Part shown: one piece after another, positions 36,250 to 43,533 of the stretch
How positions within the stretch are numbered: position 1 is the stretch's first letter
Layout of the letters: every line of letters starts with the position of its first letter
NCBI GenBank assembly: GCA_946479745.1
Contig: CAMLGZ010000019.1
Span: forward strand, 1 to 64,000
Origin: an uncultured Pseudoxanthomonas sp.
GTDB lineage: Bacteria > Pseudomonadota > Gammaproteobacteria > Xanthomonadales > Xanthomonadaceae
DNA length: 64,000 bases
Direction of reading: 5' to 3'
Program-made: the position numbers and the translations under genes
Notes under the pieces: model-generated
Databases searched by the model: none
Seen by the model: the letters and a program-made list of their open reading frames with translations, nothing else
What the model was told of the DNA's origin: nothing

Positions 36250-36840
36250 ATGAGCGAGCACACAGCAGAATTTACTGTTGTCAGAGCTTTGAGCGCACAA
36301 CTGGAAAGTGCGGGGCTACTCGCTATTCCACTCTACTACTGGGCCTCCCGCGAAGGCAGTCGATTGTCTCGGCACGTCAATGCGTCTGTACGAGGGCGCC
36401 TGCTGGCAGTATTTCCACGGCGGCCCAAGATAGACATTAAAAATGGACACACTACCCATTGGAAGATCAATCATGAACTCTACAGCTACTCAAAATCGGC
36501 AAACGCTAAAGGAATTGTCGCAATTGCTGCCTTGCCCCTCGCGTCGTCACTTCTCGAACTGCAGACTGCGCTGGTTTACTGGGTACCACTGGCTGGTGAA
36601 CCTGAAGATCGCGTTCTAAGTAAGACCTCAGGTATCGAGGGGCTGAACAGCAACGTCGGCGTAGTTGAAGATCTCGATCAGCTGGGTATTTTGAAGATAG
36701 TTGAGCTTGGCTGTAGCGTTATGCCCTGGGCAGAAATGCTAGCGGCCATGTCGGAACTCAGATTGGAACTGAACAACGGCCGGTACTTTTTTATGGGTGG
36801 GGCAGGCTATAGACCCGTGTACTACCTGCTTCCGGAATAG
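36250..36840 (+). CDS. Hypothetical protein, 196 aa
   Basis: I do not recognise the family. The protein looks soluble and alpha/beta; features include VVRALSAQLESAGLLAIPLYYWASREGSR-type helices (each part under 20 residues), PRRPKIDIKNGHTTHWKI and a C-terminal NNGRYFFMGGAGYRPVYYLLPE. ATG 36250 is chosen after CTCGAGAG; a GTG at 36208 would add 14 residues. It stands alone between unknown genes on the island, and composition is low in GC like its neighbours. Confidence 0.5.
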   Translation: MSEHTAEFTVVRALSAQLESAGLLAIPLYYWASREGSRLSRHVNASVRGRLLAVFPRRPKIDIKNGHTTHWKINHELYSYSKSANAKGIVAIAALPLASSLLELQTALVYWVPLAGEPEDRVLSKTSGIEGLNSNVGVVEDLDQLGILKIVELGCSVMPWAEMLAAMSELRLELNNGRYFFMGGAGYRPVYYLLPE

Positions 36841-37021
36841 CGACTGCCAGCCTCATCACAGAACCTCTAGGACCCCTGCCTACCGCAGCATTTGATTCAA
36901 CTGATTCCGCACATACCGGCAGTCTTCAGCGCTAACCGCCCCATCTTCAATCAGAAAAAGGGGTAAGAGTACATATCTGTTTAAATTGGACATTTGCTTT
37001 GGCCATTTTTTCGTTACAGCG

Positions 37022-37621
37022 CTAAAGGTGAGGCCAAATATTGGCAATGTAAGCAAGCTCAGCATCAATCATCGGCTTGAATTTCTTGTCGGAAGTGGAG
37101 AACTCAAAAAGCTTGCCATTCTTTACGTCCAGAACTGCCATGGCTGCCGGCATTTTCGTTTTGTCACGCAAGGTAGATTCCATGAGCGCGGTAATCAGAT
37201 CTGCACGTGTTTTTGTCAATGCATCTGATTTCATATAGAGCTTTACGATGTAGGATTGCTCGCTAATATGAAGCCCAAGCTCGGGATTGATAGAGACTTC
37301 TATTCCTGAGTTTGAGTAGACAGTTGAAGGTGGTGCGAACCAAGTAATTGACTTTCGCCCCCACCATTTTGTGTATCCGGAAATCATTGCAGCATAGTGA
37401 GTTGTACGTTTTGGATCAGATGTTTTGGTGCTTATCGCCTTTAGCGCCGCCTTGTCGTCCCCTTTTTTATGTAACTCAATGACGCCATTGCGAAATATCT
37501 TGTAGAAATCAGCTGCTGGTTCATAGGCCGGGCGATTCTTTATTTGAGCTACTTTCGTCGCTTTCGGTGAGCCGAGTTTTGCCACTACATCGATCAGGTC
37601 GGTGAGAGTTATTCTTGGCAC
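37022..37621 (-). CDS. Hypothetical protein, 199 aa
   Basis: Not recognised. It begins with a GTG at 37621 preceded by AAAGGA, a good Shine-Dalgarno. The N-terminal half is basic and helical (DVVAKLGSPKATKVAQIKNR, FYKIFRNGVIELHKKGDD), and the C-terminal half alternates strands (EVSINPELGLHISEQSYIVK). There is no signal peptide. A further minus-strand frame of 37 codons (36993-36880, MSNLNRYVLLPLFLIEDG) follows closely; it may be a tiny gene but has a poor start. Low-GC composition marks both as island genes. Confidence 0.55.
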   Translation of the reverse strand: MPRITLTDLIDVVAKLGSPKATKVAQIKNRPAYEPAADFYKIFRNGVIELHKKGDDKAALKAISTKTSDPKRTTHYAAMISGYTKWWGRKSITWFAPPSTVYSNSGIEVSINPELGLHISEQSYIVKLYMKSDALTKTRADLITALMESTLRDKTKMPAAMAVLDVKNGKLFEFSTSDKKFKPMIDAELAYIANIWPHL

Positions 37622-38058
37622 GTCTAGTCCTTTATGTAGGTTATAGCGGACAAGCTATTCCGTTCGGCCGTGTGCTCGCGATGGCACAACCTGTGGATAA
37701 GTATGGTTTATCGTAAAGATCCTGCTTTTCAGGATTCTTGGGATGCTCGTTATGGCCGTAGGCTGGGTTAGCTCCACCAACCCGGCGCCTTTGGCGTGAG
37801 ACAACGGGAGGCAGGGTTAATAGAACCAGCGCAGCCACGGTCCTGTCACATGGACGCGGCGCTTAGCCGGACAGCCTCTAAGGTCCTAATGGCAAGCACG
37901 AGAGCCAGAAGCGCGACAGCAACACTTCCGATAGCAAGCAATGGATGCTCGAATATTTGAAACTTCCAATCTATTTTCTTGACCCCACCCACAAATTGGT
38001 GCCCAAAATATTTGTCGGCGATGCCCCGCAACTTCCTTAGAATTATCTTATTTTCTTA
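37622..38058. other. Gene-poor stretch with a decayed family F repeat
   Basis: At 37757-37830 lies a diverged copy of the family F repeat (GTAGGCTGGGTTAGCTCCAC then a worn mirror). On the minus strand, 38031-37846 could encode a 61-residue peptide with one membrane helix (LAIGSVAVALLALVLAI), but it must start at TTG and its AAGGAAG abuts the start, so I do not call it as a gene. Confidence 0.45.
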
Positions 38059-38376
38059 TCAGCTCCAAGAACGAGTTCTATTTATGGACTCCTTTCTCGC
38101 ATATTGCTCACTTAGATCGATATTGAATCTGTTCGCTATCGCAAGAATATAGTTGAGAACGTCGGACAGCTCTTCGCCCACGTCGCGAACCTCAGATGCG
38201 GGATCTGTCTTCAGCGCAGACGCGCGACGCACCGCCTTAAATAGCTCGCCAACCTCCTCCCCTAACAGCAAGCATTTCTGCAGCGCACTTTCTTCGTCGA
38301 ATCCGCGTTCTTTTTCAACTTCTTGCACATACCTCTGCAGTTCTCCGAGCGAGTAAACCTCAGGTAGCTGTGCCAT
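38059..38376 (-). CDS. MazG-like nucleotide pyrophosphohydrolase
   Basis: This is a single-domain all-alpha NTP pyrophosphohydrolase of 105 aa. The metal motif is LGEEVGELFKAVRR (ExxE) with the partner EELSDVLNYILAIANRF (ExxD). Members remove pyrophosphate from (d)NTPs, releasing monophosphates; phage MazZ makes dGMP for the aminoadenine (Z) pathway. ATG 38376 has CTGGAGCG upstream. It is divergent from the kinase/PurZ-like operon, with 330 bp between, so functional linkage is plausible but not proven. Substrate specificity cannot be read from the sequence. Confidence 0.85.
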   Translation of the reverse strand: MAQLPEVYSLGELQRYVQEVEKERGFDEESALQKCLLLGEEVGELFKAVRRASALKTDPASEVRDVGEELSDVLNYILAIANRFNIDLSEQYARKESINRTRSWS

Positions 38377-38706
38377 AGACGCTCCAGAAAAGTGAAATCG
38401 CAGTTGTTCGGCAGAGAACGCTGTGCCGCAGGGGGCGTCGAACTGCGATCCACTATACGCCAACTGTTCGCTACCAATCGCGAGCCATTTCGCTGCGAAA
38501 GCCGGTTGCCAGGCCGCGAGAAATGTTCAACCAGAAAAGTTAAGCGTCAGCACCAAGGCCCGTTGGTGTGAAATATTTACTATTGGCCAGGACTAGAACG
38601 GCTGGATTCAACATTGCACATACACACCCATTGGGTGCAGTATCGGCTTGGGGATAAACAGTTTGGCTAGTCTTTAAGGCCGTTACTCTGACGCAGGGGC
38701 GCGCGG
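38377..38706. other. Divergent promoter region of the kinase/PurZ-like module
   Basis: No gene is seen. It carries copy 2 of GTGTGAAATATTTAC at 38566-38580, and AGGGG just before the kinase ATG. Promoters for the MazG-like gene (left) and the kinase operon (right) must lie here, but I cannot place them with confidence. Confidence 0.45.
38566..38580 (+). repeat. 15-bp motif GTGTGAAATATTTAC, copy 2
   Basis: Identical in sequence (opposite orientation) to the motif after aceE, and in the same orientation as the copy at 43767. Together with that copy it brackets the kinase / PurZ-like / XRE / HNH segment of about 5.2 kb. Confidence 0.6.
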
Positions 38707-39246
38707 ATGGGGAATCTACGCATCGTGTTACTTAGTGGGCCATTCAAGGTCGGTAAGACCACTCTTACTAAAGAATTGATCGAGCATTTTGGCTTTCGGA
38801 AGATTAGTTCAAGTGGCTATTTACGCCAGCTCGTACCAGGCATTGAACATATGGGTGAGGCCGCCTCACGTCTTCCGCTGCAGGAAAAGGGCGACCAACT
38901 TGATGCCGATACTGACTACGGCTGGGTCGTTGATCCAGTAACCGTCAACGCGATCGCAGATTTCCCTGAGAACAAAAACTGGCTATTTGATGCCGTCAGA
39001 AAACCTCGGCAAGTTGAACACTTCCGTGCCCGCTTTCCTGATGCAGTAACTCACATCCACTTGACAGCCCCGGAGGTCACGCTGAAAGCGCGTAGCCAAC
39101 TTTCGGATGTTGAATACAGTCGAGACATCAGCCACCCAAATGAGATTGCGGCGCGCTCAATGGGTCAATTCGCTAATTTGGTGGTGGACACCACTTTGTA
39201 CACGCCGCAGCAAATTGCGCGACTGATCGCGTCGGGGGAGGAGTGA
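38707..39246 (+). CDS. P-loop nucleotide kinase-like protein
   Basis: This is a small P-loop NTPase of 179 aa, probably a nucleoside monophosphate or related kinase. Walker A is GPFKVGKTT (11-19). The middle has DAVRKPRQVEHFRARFP and the strand THIHLTAPEVTLKARSQL, an arrangement also found in the N-terminal domain of the next gene (VRQFRECFGSQLVHVHLYA), so the two are paralogues. No membrane segment. ATG 38707 follows AGGGG. Its stop lies one base before the next ATG, whose GGAGG lies within this gene, so translation is coupled. The substrate is unknown; the partner suggests a purine nucleotide. Confidence 0.8.
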   Translation: MGNLRIVLLSGPFKVGKTTLTKELIEHFGFRKISSSGYLRQLVPGIEHMGEAASRLPLQEKGDQLDADTDYGWVVDPVTVNAIADFPENKNWLFDAVRKPRQVEHFRARFPDAVTHIHLTAPEVTLKARSQLSDVEYSRDISHPNEIAARSMGQFANLVVDTTLYTPQQIARLIASGEE

Positions 39247-39247
39247 C

Positions 39248-40912
39248 ATGCGTAAGCATCAGGTTGTCATCATCAGCGGTAAGACTTGCTCAGGTAAGAC
39301 GGGATTGGCTACGGCGCTAAAGGATCATTACGGATTCGAGATTGTGGCTACTCGCGACATTCTGAATTCTCAGCTAGAGCTTGGCGGACGAGACAGTCGG
39401 CCGGCTCTTATAGAAGAAGCACGCAGTCAAGACGAGAAAAGCAACTCGCGCTGGATTCTGGAAGGAGTAAAGCCGAGGTTTGATGCTCTAACTGACGAGC
39501 CGGGCATAGTGGTCGATCACGTTAGCACTGCGGATCAAGTTAGGCAGTTCCGCGAATGCTTTGGAAGTCAATTGGTCCACGTGCACCTATATGCGACCCG
39601 AGAAACCCTACTAAAGCGATACTCCGAGACGGAGAATCAGCATGAATCGCTACCTTATGAAGAAATAGATCATCTCACGGATGAGGCCGTGCAGAACCTG
39701 AAAGATGATGCCGATGTTCGGATCTTTACTGATCGCACAGACAACGAGGACACGTTAGTCCGTGTCGCCGCTCAATTGCATCTGCTTACTCCACCGGACC
39801 TTCGCTGCGTGGATGTGCTGGTAGGTGGACAGTATGGAAGTGAAGGTAAGGGCAATATCGTGGCATTTCTAGCCAGCGAGTATGACGTGTTGGTACGTGT
39901 GGGCGGGCCAAATGCTGGCCATACCGTCGCCAACTCTGATGGAAAAGTTGTTCATCATCAGCTGCCGTCTGGCACCCTTTTTTCTACAGCAAAAATCCTG
40001 TTGGGTCCTGGCATCACTCTCAACGTCGCCAGCCTGCTGAAGGAAATTGTGAAATCACGGGTCGGCCCAGATCGACTGTTTATCGATCCGCAGGCAACTA
40101 TCATCGAAGAAGAAGACATCGCGGAGGAACAAGGAGGGGTTGTGGGGTCCATTGCTTCGACAGGCAGCGGAAGTGGCGAAGCAAAGGCCCGCCGAATTCG
40201 AAATCGCGGAAAGCCTGACAAACCTATGCGACTAGCAATGCATATACCCGAACTTAAACAATACCTTGGGTCGACTGTGGAGCACTTGGAACTTGCATAC
40301 AGACACGGCCATTCCGTGCTCCTCGAAGGAACTCAGGGCAGTGCTCTAAGCCTTTATCACGGCGAGTACCCATACGTAACATCCAGAGACACTAACGTTG
40401 CAGGCTGCTTAGCGGAGGCTGGAATTTCTCCGAGTCGAGTGCGAAGAATCCTTATGGTTGTGCGAACGACGCCGATCCGCGTAGCCGACCCTGACGGAAC
40501 TGACGGTCATACATCAGGTCATTTGAAGAAGGAAACAACCTTCCGATTCATAGCCGAGCGTGCGGGACTTGACCCTGACGAGGTTGAGACAGCAGAGAAA
40601 ACTTCAACGACCAATCGTAAGCGACGAGTAGGATGGTTCGAATGGAGCCAGTTCAGACGGGCTTGCAATCTCAATGCACCAACGGACATTGTGCTGACTT
40701 TTGTGGATTATCTAAAGGCAACGAATCAGAAGGCAAGACGGTTCGAACAATTAGATCCTGATACCATCAAGTTTATCGAAGAACTAGAACGAGTGGCGCA
40801 GGCGCCAGTATCTCTGATTAATACGAGGTTTCCTCTAAAGGAAGGCGATTTCAAGGATCTGCGTTCCATCATTGACCGACGCAACTGGACGGCGCGTTCG
40901 CGCTCTTGGTGA
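39248..40912 (+). CDS. Kinase-PurZ-like fusion (P-loop kinase + adenylosuccinate-synthetase fold)
   Basis: Residues 1 to about 180 form a P-loop kinase domain (Walker A GKTCSGKT, 11-18). Residues about 188-554 form an adenylosuccinate-synthetase domain. The catalytic loop reads GQYGSEGKG (Ser198), where PurA has GDEGKG; as I recall, this Asp-to-Ser change marks phage PurZ, which makes the aminoadenine precursor from dGMP. Also present are VGGPNAGHTV, STGSGSGEAKARR, EGTQGSALSLYHG (360-), PYVTSRDTNVAG and TNRKRRVGW. The GTP-recognition TKLD of PurA is TFVD (484-487), so GTP is unlikely to be the phosphate donor. Housekeeping purA should be elsewhere. The exact product is inference. Confidence 0.85.
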   Translation: MRKHQVVIISGKTCSGKTGLATALKDHYGFEIVATRDILNSQLELGGRDSRPALIEEARSQDEKSNSRWILEGVKPRFDALTDEPGIVVDHVSTADQVRQFRECFGSQLVHVHLYATRETLLKRYSETENQHESLPYEEIDHLTDEAVQNLKDDADVRIFTDRTDNEDTLVRVAAQLHLLTPPDLRCVDVLVGGQYGSEGKGNIVAFLASEYDVLVRVGGPNAGHTVANSDGKVVHHQLPSGTLFSTAKILLGPGITLNVASLLKEIVKSRVGPDRLFIDPQATIIEEEDIAEEQGGVVGSIASTGSGSGEAKARRIRNRGKPDKPMRLAMHIPELKQYLGSTVEHLELAYRHGHSVLLEGTQGSALSLYHGEYPYVTSRDTNVAGCLAEAGISPSRVRRILMVVRTTPIRVADPDGTDGHTSGHLKKETTFRFIAERAGLDPDEVETAEKTSTTNRKRRVGWFEWSQFRRACNLNAPTDIVLTFVDYLKATNQKARRFEQLDPDTIKFIEELERVAQAPVSLINTRFPLKEGDFKDLRSIIDRRNWTARSRSW

Positions 40913-40916
40913 CCAT

Positions 40917-41573
40917 GTGCTACTAAGTAAATTTGTTAAGCAATACCCCCGTGTTTATCACATGGCGCAGGCTGGCGCGTGGCCGAGCATTCGGCAGCGC
41001 GGACTTCTTTCAACCACAGCAGCTCTTGATGCGCTGAGAATTCAAGGTGCTCAACGAGATCCATTTGAAAGCGGCCATCGATCCGGAATGCTTTCGCTCC
41101 GGCCAGGCATGCCCGATGACATCGTTCTTAGGGATCAGAAGCCAATGCCTCCCAATAGATTGCTCCACGCACTTCCTTCACACGTCACACCTGAAGAGTG
41201 GTATCGATTGATTAACGGTAAGGTATTCTTTTGGGTAAGCGAGGAGCGCCTTGGGCGCCTGTTACGCTCCTACGGCGAATTTGAACATGATGTAATCACG
41301 ATTGATACAGCGAGCCTTCTCGGTTCTCATGAGTCTAACGTGTGGCTTTGCCACATGAATTCCGGCAACACTTGGCCGATTCCACATCGGCGTGACACCG
41401 ATATCTTCAAGCGCTTATCTGACTACCCAGTTAATACTAGAGGTAATCCAGTCAAGGAAGTGGTTGAGTTAGTAGCTGATTACGCAGTTCCTGATATTGC
41501 TGCGCATGTTCTGAAAGTAAATCGGGTCAAGGGTGATGCGACGCTCGGCAAAATTTGGAGGCGGCGGAGCTGA
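40917..41573 (+). CDS. DUF7002-like protein of unknown function
   Basis: The N-terminal block YPRVYHMAQAGAWPSIRQRG then LLSTTAALDAL, the centre IVLRDQKPMPPNRLLHAL, and HVTPEEWYRLINGKVFFWVSEERLGRLL resemble proteins annotated DUF7002. A His/Trp-containing start followed by 'GLLST' is reminiscent of ADP-ribosyltransferase-like folds (DarT, RES), but I cannot show a catalytic triad. I start at GTG 40917, five bases after the PurZ-like stop; a TTG at 40872 would overlap. It closes the kinase/PurZ-like operon and is low in GC. Confidence 0.6.
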   Translation: MLLSKFVKQYPRVYHMAQAGAWPSIRQRGLLSTTAALDALRIQGAQRDPFESGHRSGMLSLRPGMPDDIVLRDQKPMPPNRLLHALPSHVTPEEWYRLINGKVFFWVSEERLGRLLRSYGEFEHDVITIDTASLLGSHESNVWLCHMNSGNTWPIPHRRDTDIFKRLSDYPVNTRGNPVKEVVELVADYAVPDIAAHVLKVNRVKGDATLGKIWRRRS

Positions 41574-41688
41574 CGTACGTTTCCTATATGCGTGAGCCCG
41601 TAGGGTGGGCCTAAGCTCACTACTCATCGTTACGGAGCGGTGCACCTCGGTGCATGAGAATGATGGGCGACCGAGGTCTACCCGTGTT

Positions 41689-41928
41689 TCACTTCCTCAA
41701 CAGGTCGATGACGTCGACGTCCAAGGCCTGCGCCAAGCGCTCCAATCCATCAATCGAGATATTGGTGACGCAGCGTTCAAGCTGAGAGACGTAGGTGCGA
41801 TGAAACTCAGCCAGTTCTGCCAGCTGCTCCTGACTCAGGCCGCGTGCCTTGCGCATGCGGCTGAGGTTGGCCGAAATGCGCTCTCGCGCAGTGGCGGCGG
41901 GTGGTGCGGATTGTGACTTCTTGGCCAT
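41689..41928 (-). CDS. XRE-family transcriptional regulator
   Basis: A 79-aa Cro/C1-type helix-turn-helix protein: ISANLSRMRKARGLSQEQLA, then ELAEFHRTYVSQLERCVTNI and LERLAQALDVDVIDLL. It has the size and shape of restriction-modification controller (C) proteins and small repressors. A Ser/Ala-rich N-terminal arm precedes it. It is divergent from the gene at 42085. A dyad AGATTATAAATCT lies 36 bp upstream and could be its operator. It may control the nearby SRA-HNH nuclease, although the genes are not adjacent in one operon. Confidence 0.88.
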   Translation of the reverse strand: MAKKSQSAPPAATARERISANLSRMRKARGLSQEQLAELAEFHRTYVSQLERCVTNISIDGLERLAQALDVDVIDLLRK

Positions 41929-41963
41929 GGCCCAGAGTCACGCACTACTGCTTGACAATCTAC

Positions 41964-41976
41964 AGATTATAAATCT
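41964..41976. promoter_or_regulatory. Dyad in the divergent XRE / 42085 promoter region
   Basis: AGATT-ATA-AATCT is a perfect short dyad. A TTGACA at 41952-41957 lies just before it in the plus direction, and its complement contains TATAAT (41966-41971 read on the minus strand), so it overlaps likely core promoter elements. Autoregulation by the XRE protein is inferred. Confidence 0.45.
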
Positions 41977-42084
41977 ACTGTGTATACATCTCATTTGGTG
42001 TTCTCCGCATGGTGCCAGGAAGCACAATGAGATCGCACTTGCGGGTAGCCAAGTGTGCTTGCAGTCATGCCATGGAGGTTTCGT

Positions 42085-42519
42085 ATGAATCAGTCCCTGA
42101 ATTGCCAGACCTCGTCTGAAGAAGCCGACTCGGCTGCACAAAACACCGACACCTTTACGTTCGCCGATACGCACACACCACTAGATAGGCTTATCTGCCT
42201 TCTATCGGACAGCACAAACGCCACCCTGGCCGACACCGGCATTGCCCGTCTGTCGCCAGACCGCCTAAGTGCCATGTCCGGCAACGCCCAGGAAGAGAGC
42301 GAAGCCTGCCTGGACCGCGCCTTCCTGCTCCTGCGGCTCATGGAGCACGCCTTGCAGAACGGCTGCCCACCCGACCCCAGCGAACTCACGACCATGGCCC
42401 AGCACATCACCCACCTACTGCAAGACCACCAACGCTGGCACACCCTCGCCGACAACGCCGCCTACTACCGCGACCACCCACAAGTCGCGAGCCGTATCGC
42501 GGTTTCGCACGCCGCGTAG
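42085..42519 (+). CDS. Hypothetical protein, 144 aa
   Basis: Not recognised. GGAGG sits seven bases before ATG 42085. The N-terminal third is polar and low in GC (NQSLNCQTSSEEADSAAQNT); the rest is helical and GC-rich (SEACLDRAFLLLRLMEHALQ, ELTTMAQHITHLLQDHQRWH, YYRDHPQVASRIA), so the gene looks composite. A fragment closely matching its last 15-16 codons lies at 43629-43676, beyond the HNH gene. A hairpin (42517-42549) overlaps its stop region. Confidence 0.55.
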   Translation: MNQSLNCQTSSEEADSAAQNTDTFTFADTHTPLDRLICLLSDSTNATLADTGIARLSPDRLSAMSGNAQEESEACLDRAFLLLRLMEHALQNGCPPDPSELTTMAQHITHLLQDHQRWHTLADNAAYYRDHPQVASRIAVSHAA

Positions 42520-42549
42520 GATGGATTGAGCGTAGCGATATCCATCCTA
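42517..42549. terminator. Hairpin at the end of the 42085 gene
   Basis: TAGGATGGA and TCCATCCTA form a perfect 9-bp stem with a 15-base loop between convergent genes. There is no T-run; it may be a repeat remnant that also stops transcription. Confidence 0.45.
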
Positions 42550-42573
42550 TGCACCGAGGCCTGCTGCGCGAAC

Positions 42574-43533
42574 CTAGGGAATGGTTGTAGATAAGAGCTC
42601 AGATAGAGGGTCCTCGACTTTCAAGAAATACTTCTCGAAGACCGCGTTGCGATGGTACTCAAGATAGACCTTTTGCTTGTCGAAGAACTCACCACATTTT
42701 CTTCCTTGCTTAAGGTCTAAGCCTATCCGATCAATGACGTCAGTAGGTAAGCGATCCGAACGCACTAAAGAGCCATTGTCTTCAAACGTTATCCAGCCGC
42801 GATCGAAAAGAAAATCAGCGTGAGGGCCAAGCAGAAGGCCATTGTTTCCATCGATACGTTCCGTTCCGTCCACGCATTCTGACCACGGCTTTACGTGACT
42901 GGCGCGTAGGAACCTTAAGTCAGAAATGCCGCTAAGGCGACACTCCTTCTCAACCGTAAGCAGTCGACGCTTGAAAAGCGATTGCTTCGATCTTGTCTCC
43001 GTCATACGCAAAACTGTAGTTTCAGACAGATCGATAATAGGCTGTGCCTTGTCTGCGATGATGTTCTGAAATGGACTGAAATCCTTTTCTACTGGTTTCA
43101 GTTTGAACACTATGGATTTACGTAGATTACCTTTAGTGTCCGGTACTCCCGGTTGCTCGTAAGCATAGATAAAGCGGAACTCGCCCAGGAACCGATTGGG
43201 CCGACTCTTGCCCATACTTTGGAAAATGAGTAGCCGCTTATTTTTTTGTAAATGCTGACGAATGGCCCGATTGCCACGCGTGTCCTGCATGTCGCCTTCC
43301 TGGCCTTCACCAAAGTAATGGAGGATGTTCTCTCCGTCTTCATATTCCCAATGGTCTAAGTAACCATGTTGTGGCCCGGCCTCGCCGGTGAACAGAATTA
43401 CAAATGGACTTTCTGCCGGCGTCGAGATGCCACCCTGAGTCTGTCCGCCATAACGGCCATGAATCTCCTGTTGCCGGTTATAAAGCGCACCGACTTCATA
43501 GGGTAGATCGTTGGCAAGTGTAAGTGACGCCAT
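42574..43533 (-). CDS. SRA-like - HNH endonuclease, modification-dependent restriction type
   Basis: The N-terminal part (about 10-110) reads like the SRA/YDG-type domain of ScoMcrA-class enzymes: YNRQQEIHGRYGGQTQGGIS, FVILFTGEAGPQHGYLDHW, YFGEGQEGDMQ, GNRAIRQHLQ. The C-terminal part has an HNH_2 nuclease: CRLSGISDLRFLRASHVKPW, then DGNNGLLLGPHADFLFDRGW. Such proteins bind modified cytosines in DNA and cut nearby, limiting modified phage DNA. Length is 319 aa. No cognate methyltransferase is present, as expected for a modification-dependent enzyme. ATG 43533. Confidence 0.88.
   Translation of the reverse strand: MASLTLANDLPYEVGALYNRQQEIHGRYGGQTQGGISTPAESPFVILFTGEAGPQHGYLDHWEYEDGENILHYFGEGQEGDMQDTRGNRAIRQHLQKNKRLLIFQSMGKSRPNRFLGEFRFIYAYEQPGVPDTKGNLRKSIVFKLKPVEKDFSPFQNIIADKAQPIIDLSETTVLRMTETRSKQSLFKRRLLTVEKECRLSGISDLRFLRASHVKPWSECVDGTERIDGNNGLLLGPHADFLFDRGWITFEDNGSLVRSDRLPTDVIDRIGLDLKQGRKCGEFFDKQKVYLEYHRNAVFEKYFLKVEDPLSELLSTTIP

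Noticed and set aside
36880..36993. 37-codon minus-strand frame after the 37022 gene
   Set aside because: Weak start region and no recognisable sequence; too little to support a gene.
37846..38031. 61-codon minus-strand frame with one membrane helix
   Set aside because: Only a TTG start is available, with the Shine-Dalgarno-like bases touching it. Mentioned in the regional note but not called.
39248..40912. Housekeeping adenylosuccinate synthetase purA
   Set aside because: The domain is shorter than usual, fused to a kinase, and has Ser instead of the catalytic Asp and Phe instead of the TKLD Lys, all on an acquired island.
38059..43533. Complete Z-genome (aminoadenine DNA) pathway
   Set aside because: Only PurZ-like and MazG-like genes are seen; no DatZ-type HD phosphohydrolase and no dedicated DNA polymerase. 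Full base replacement is therefore not claimed.
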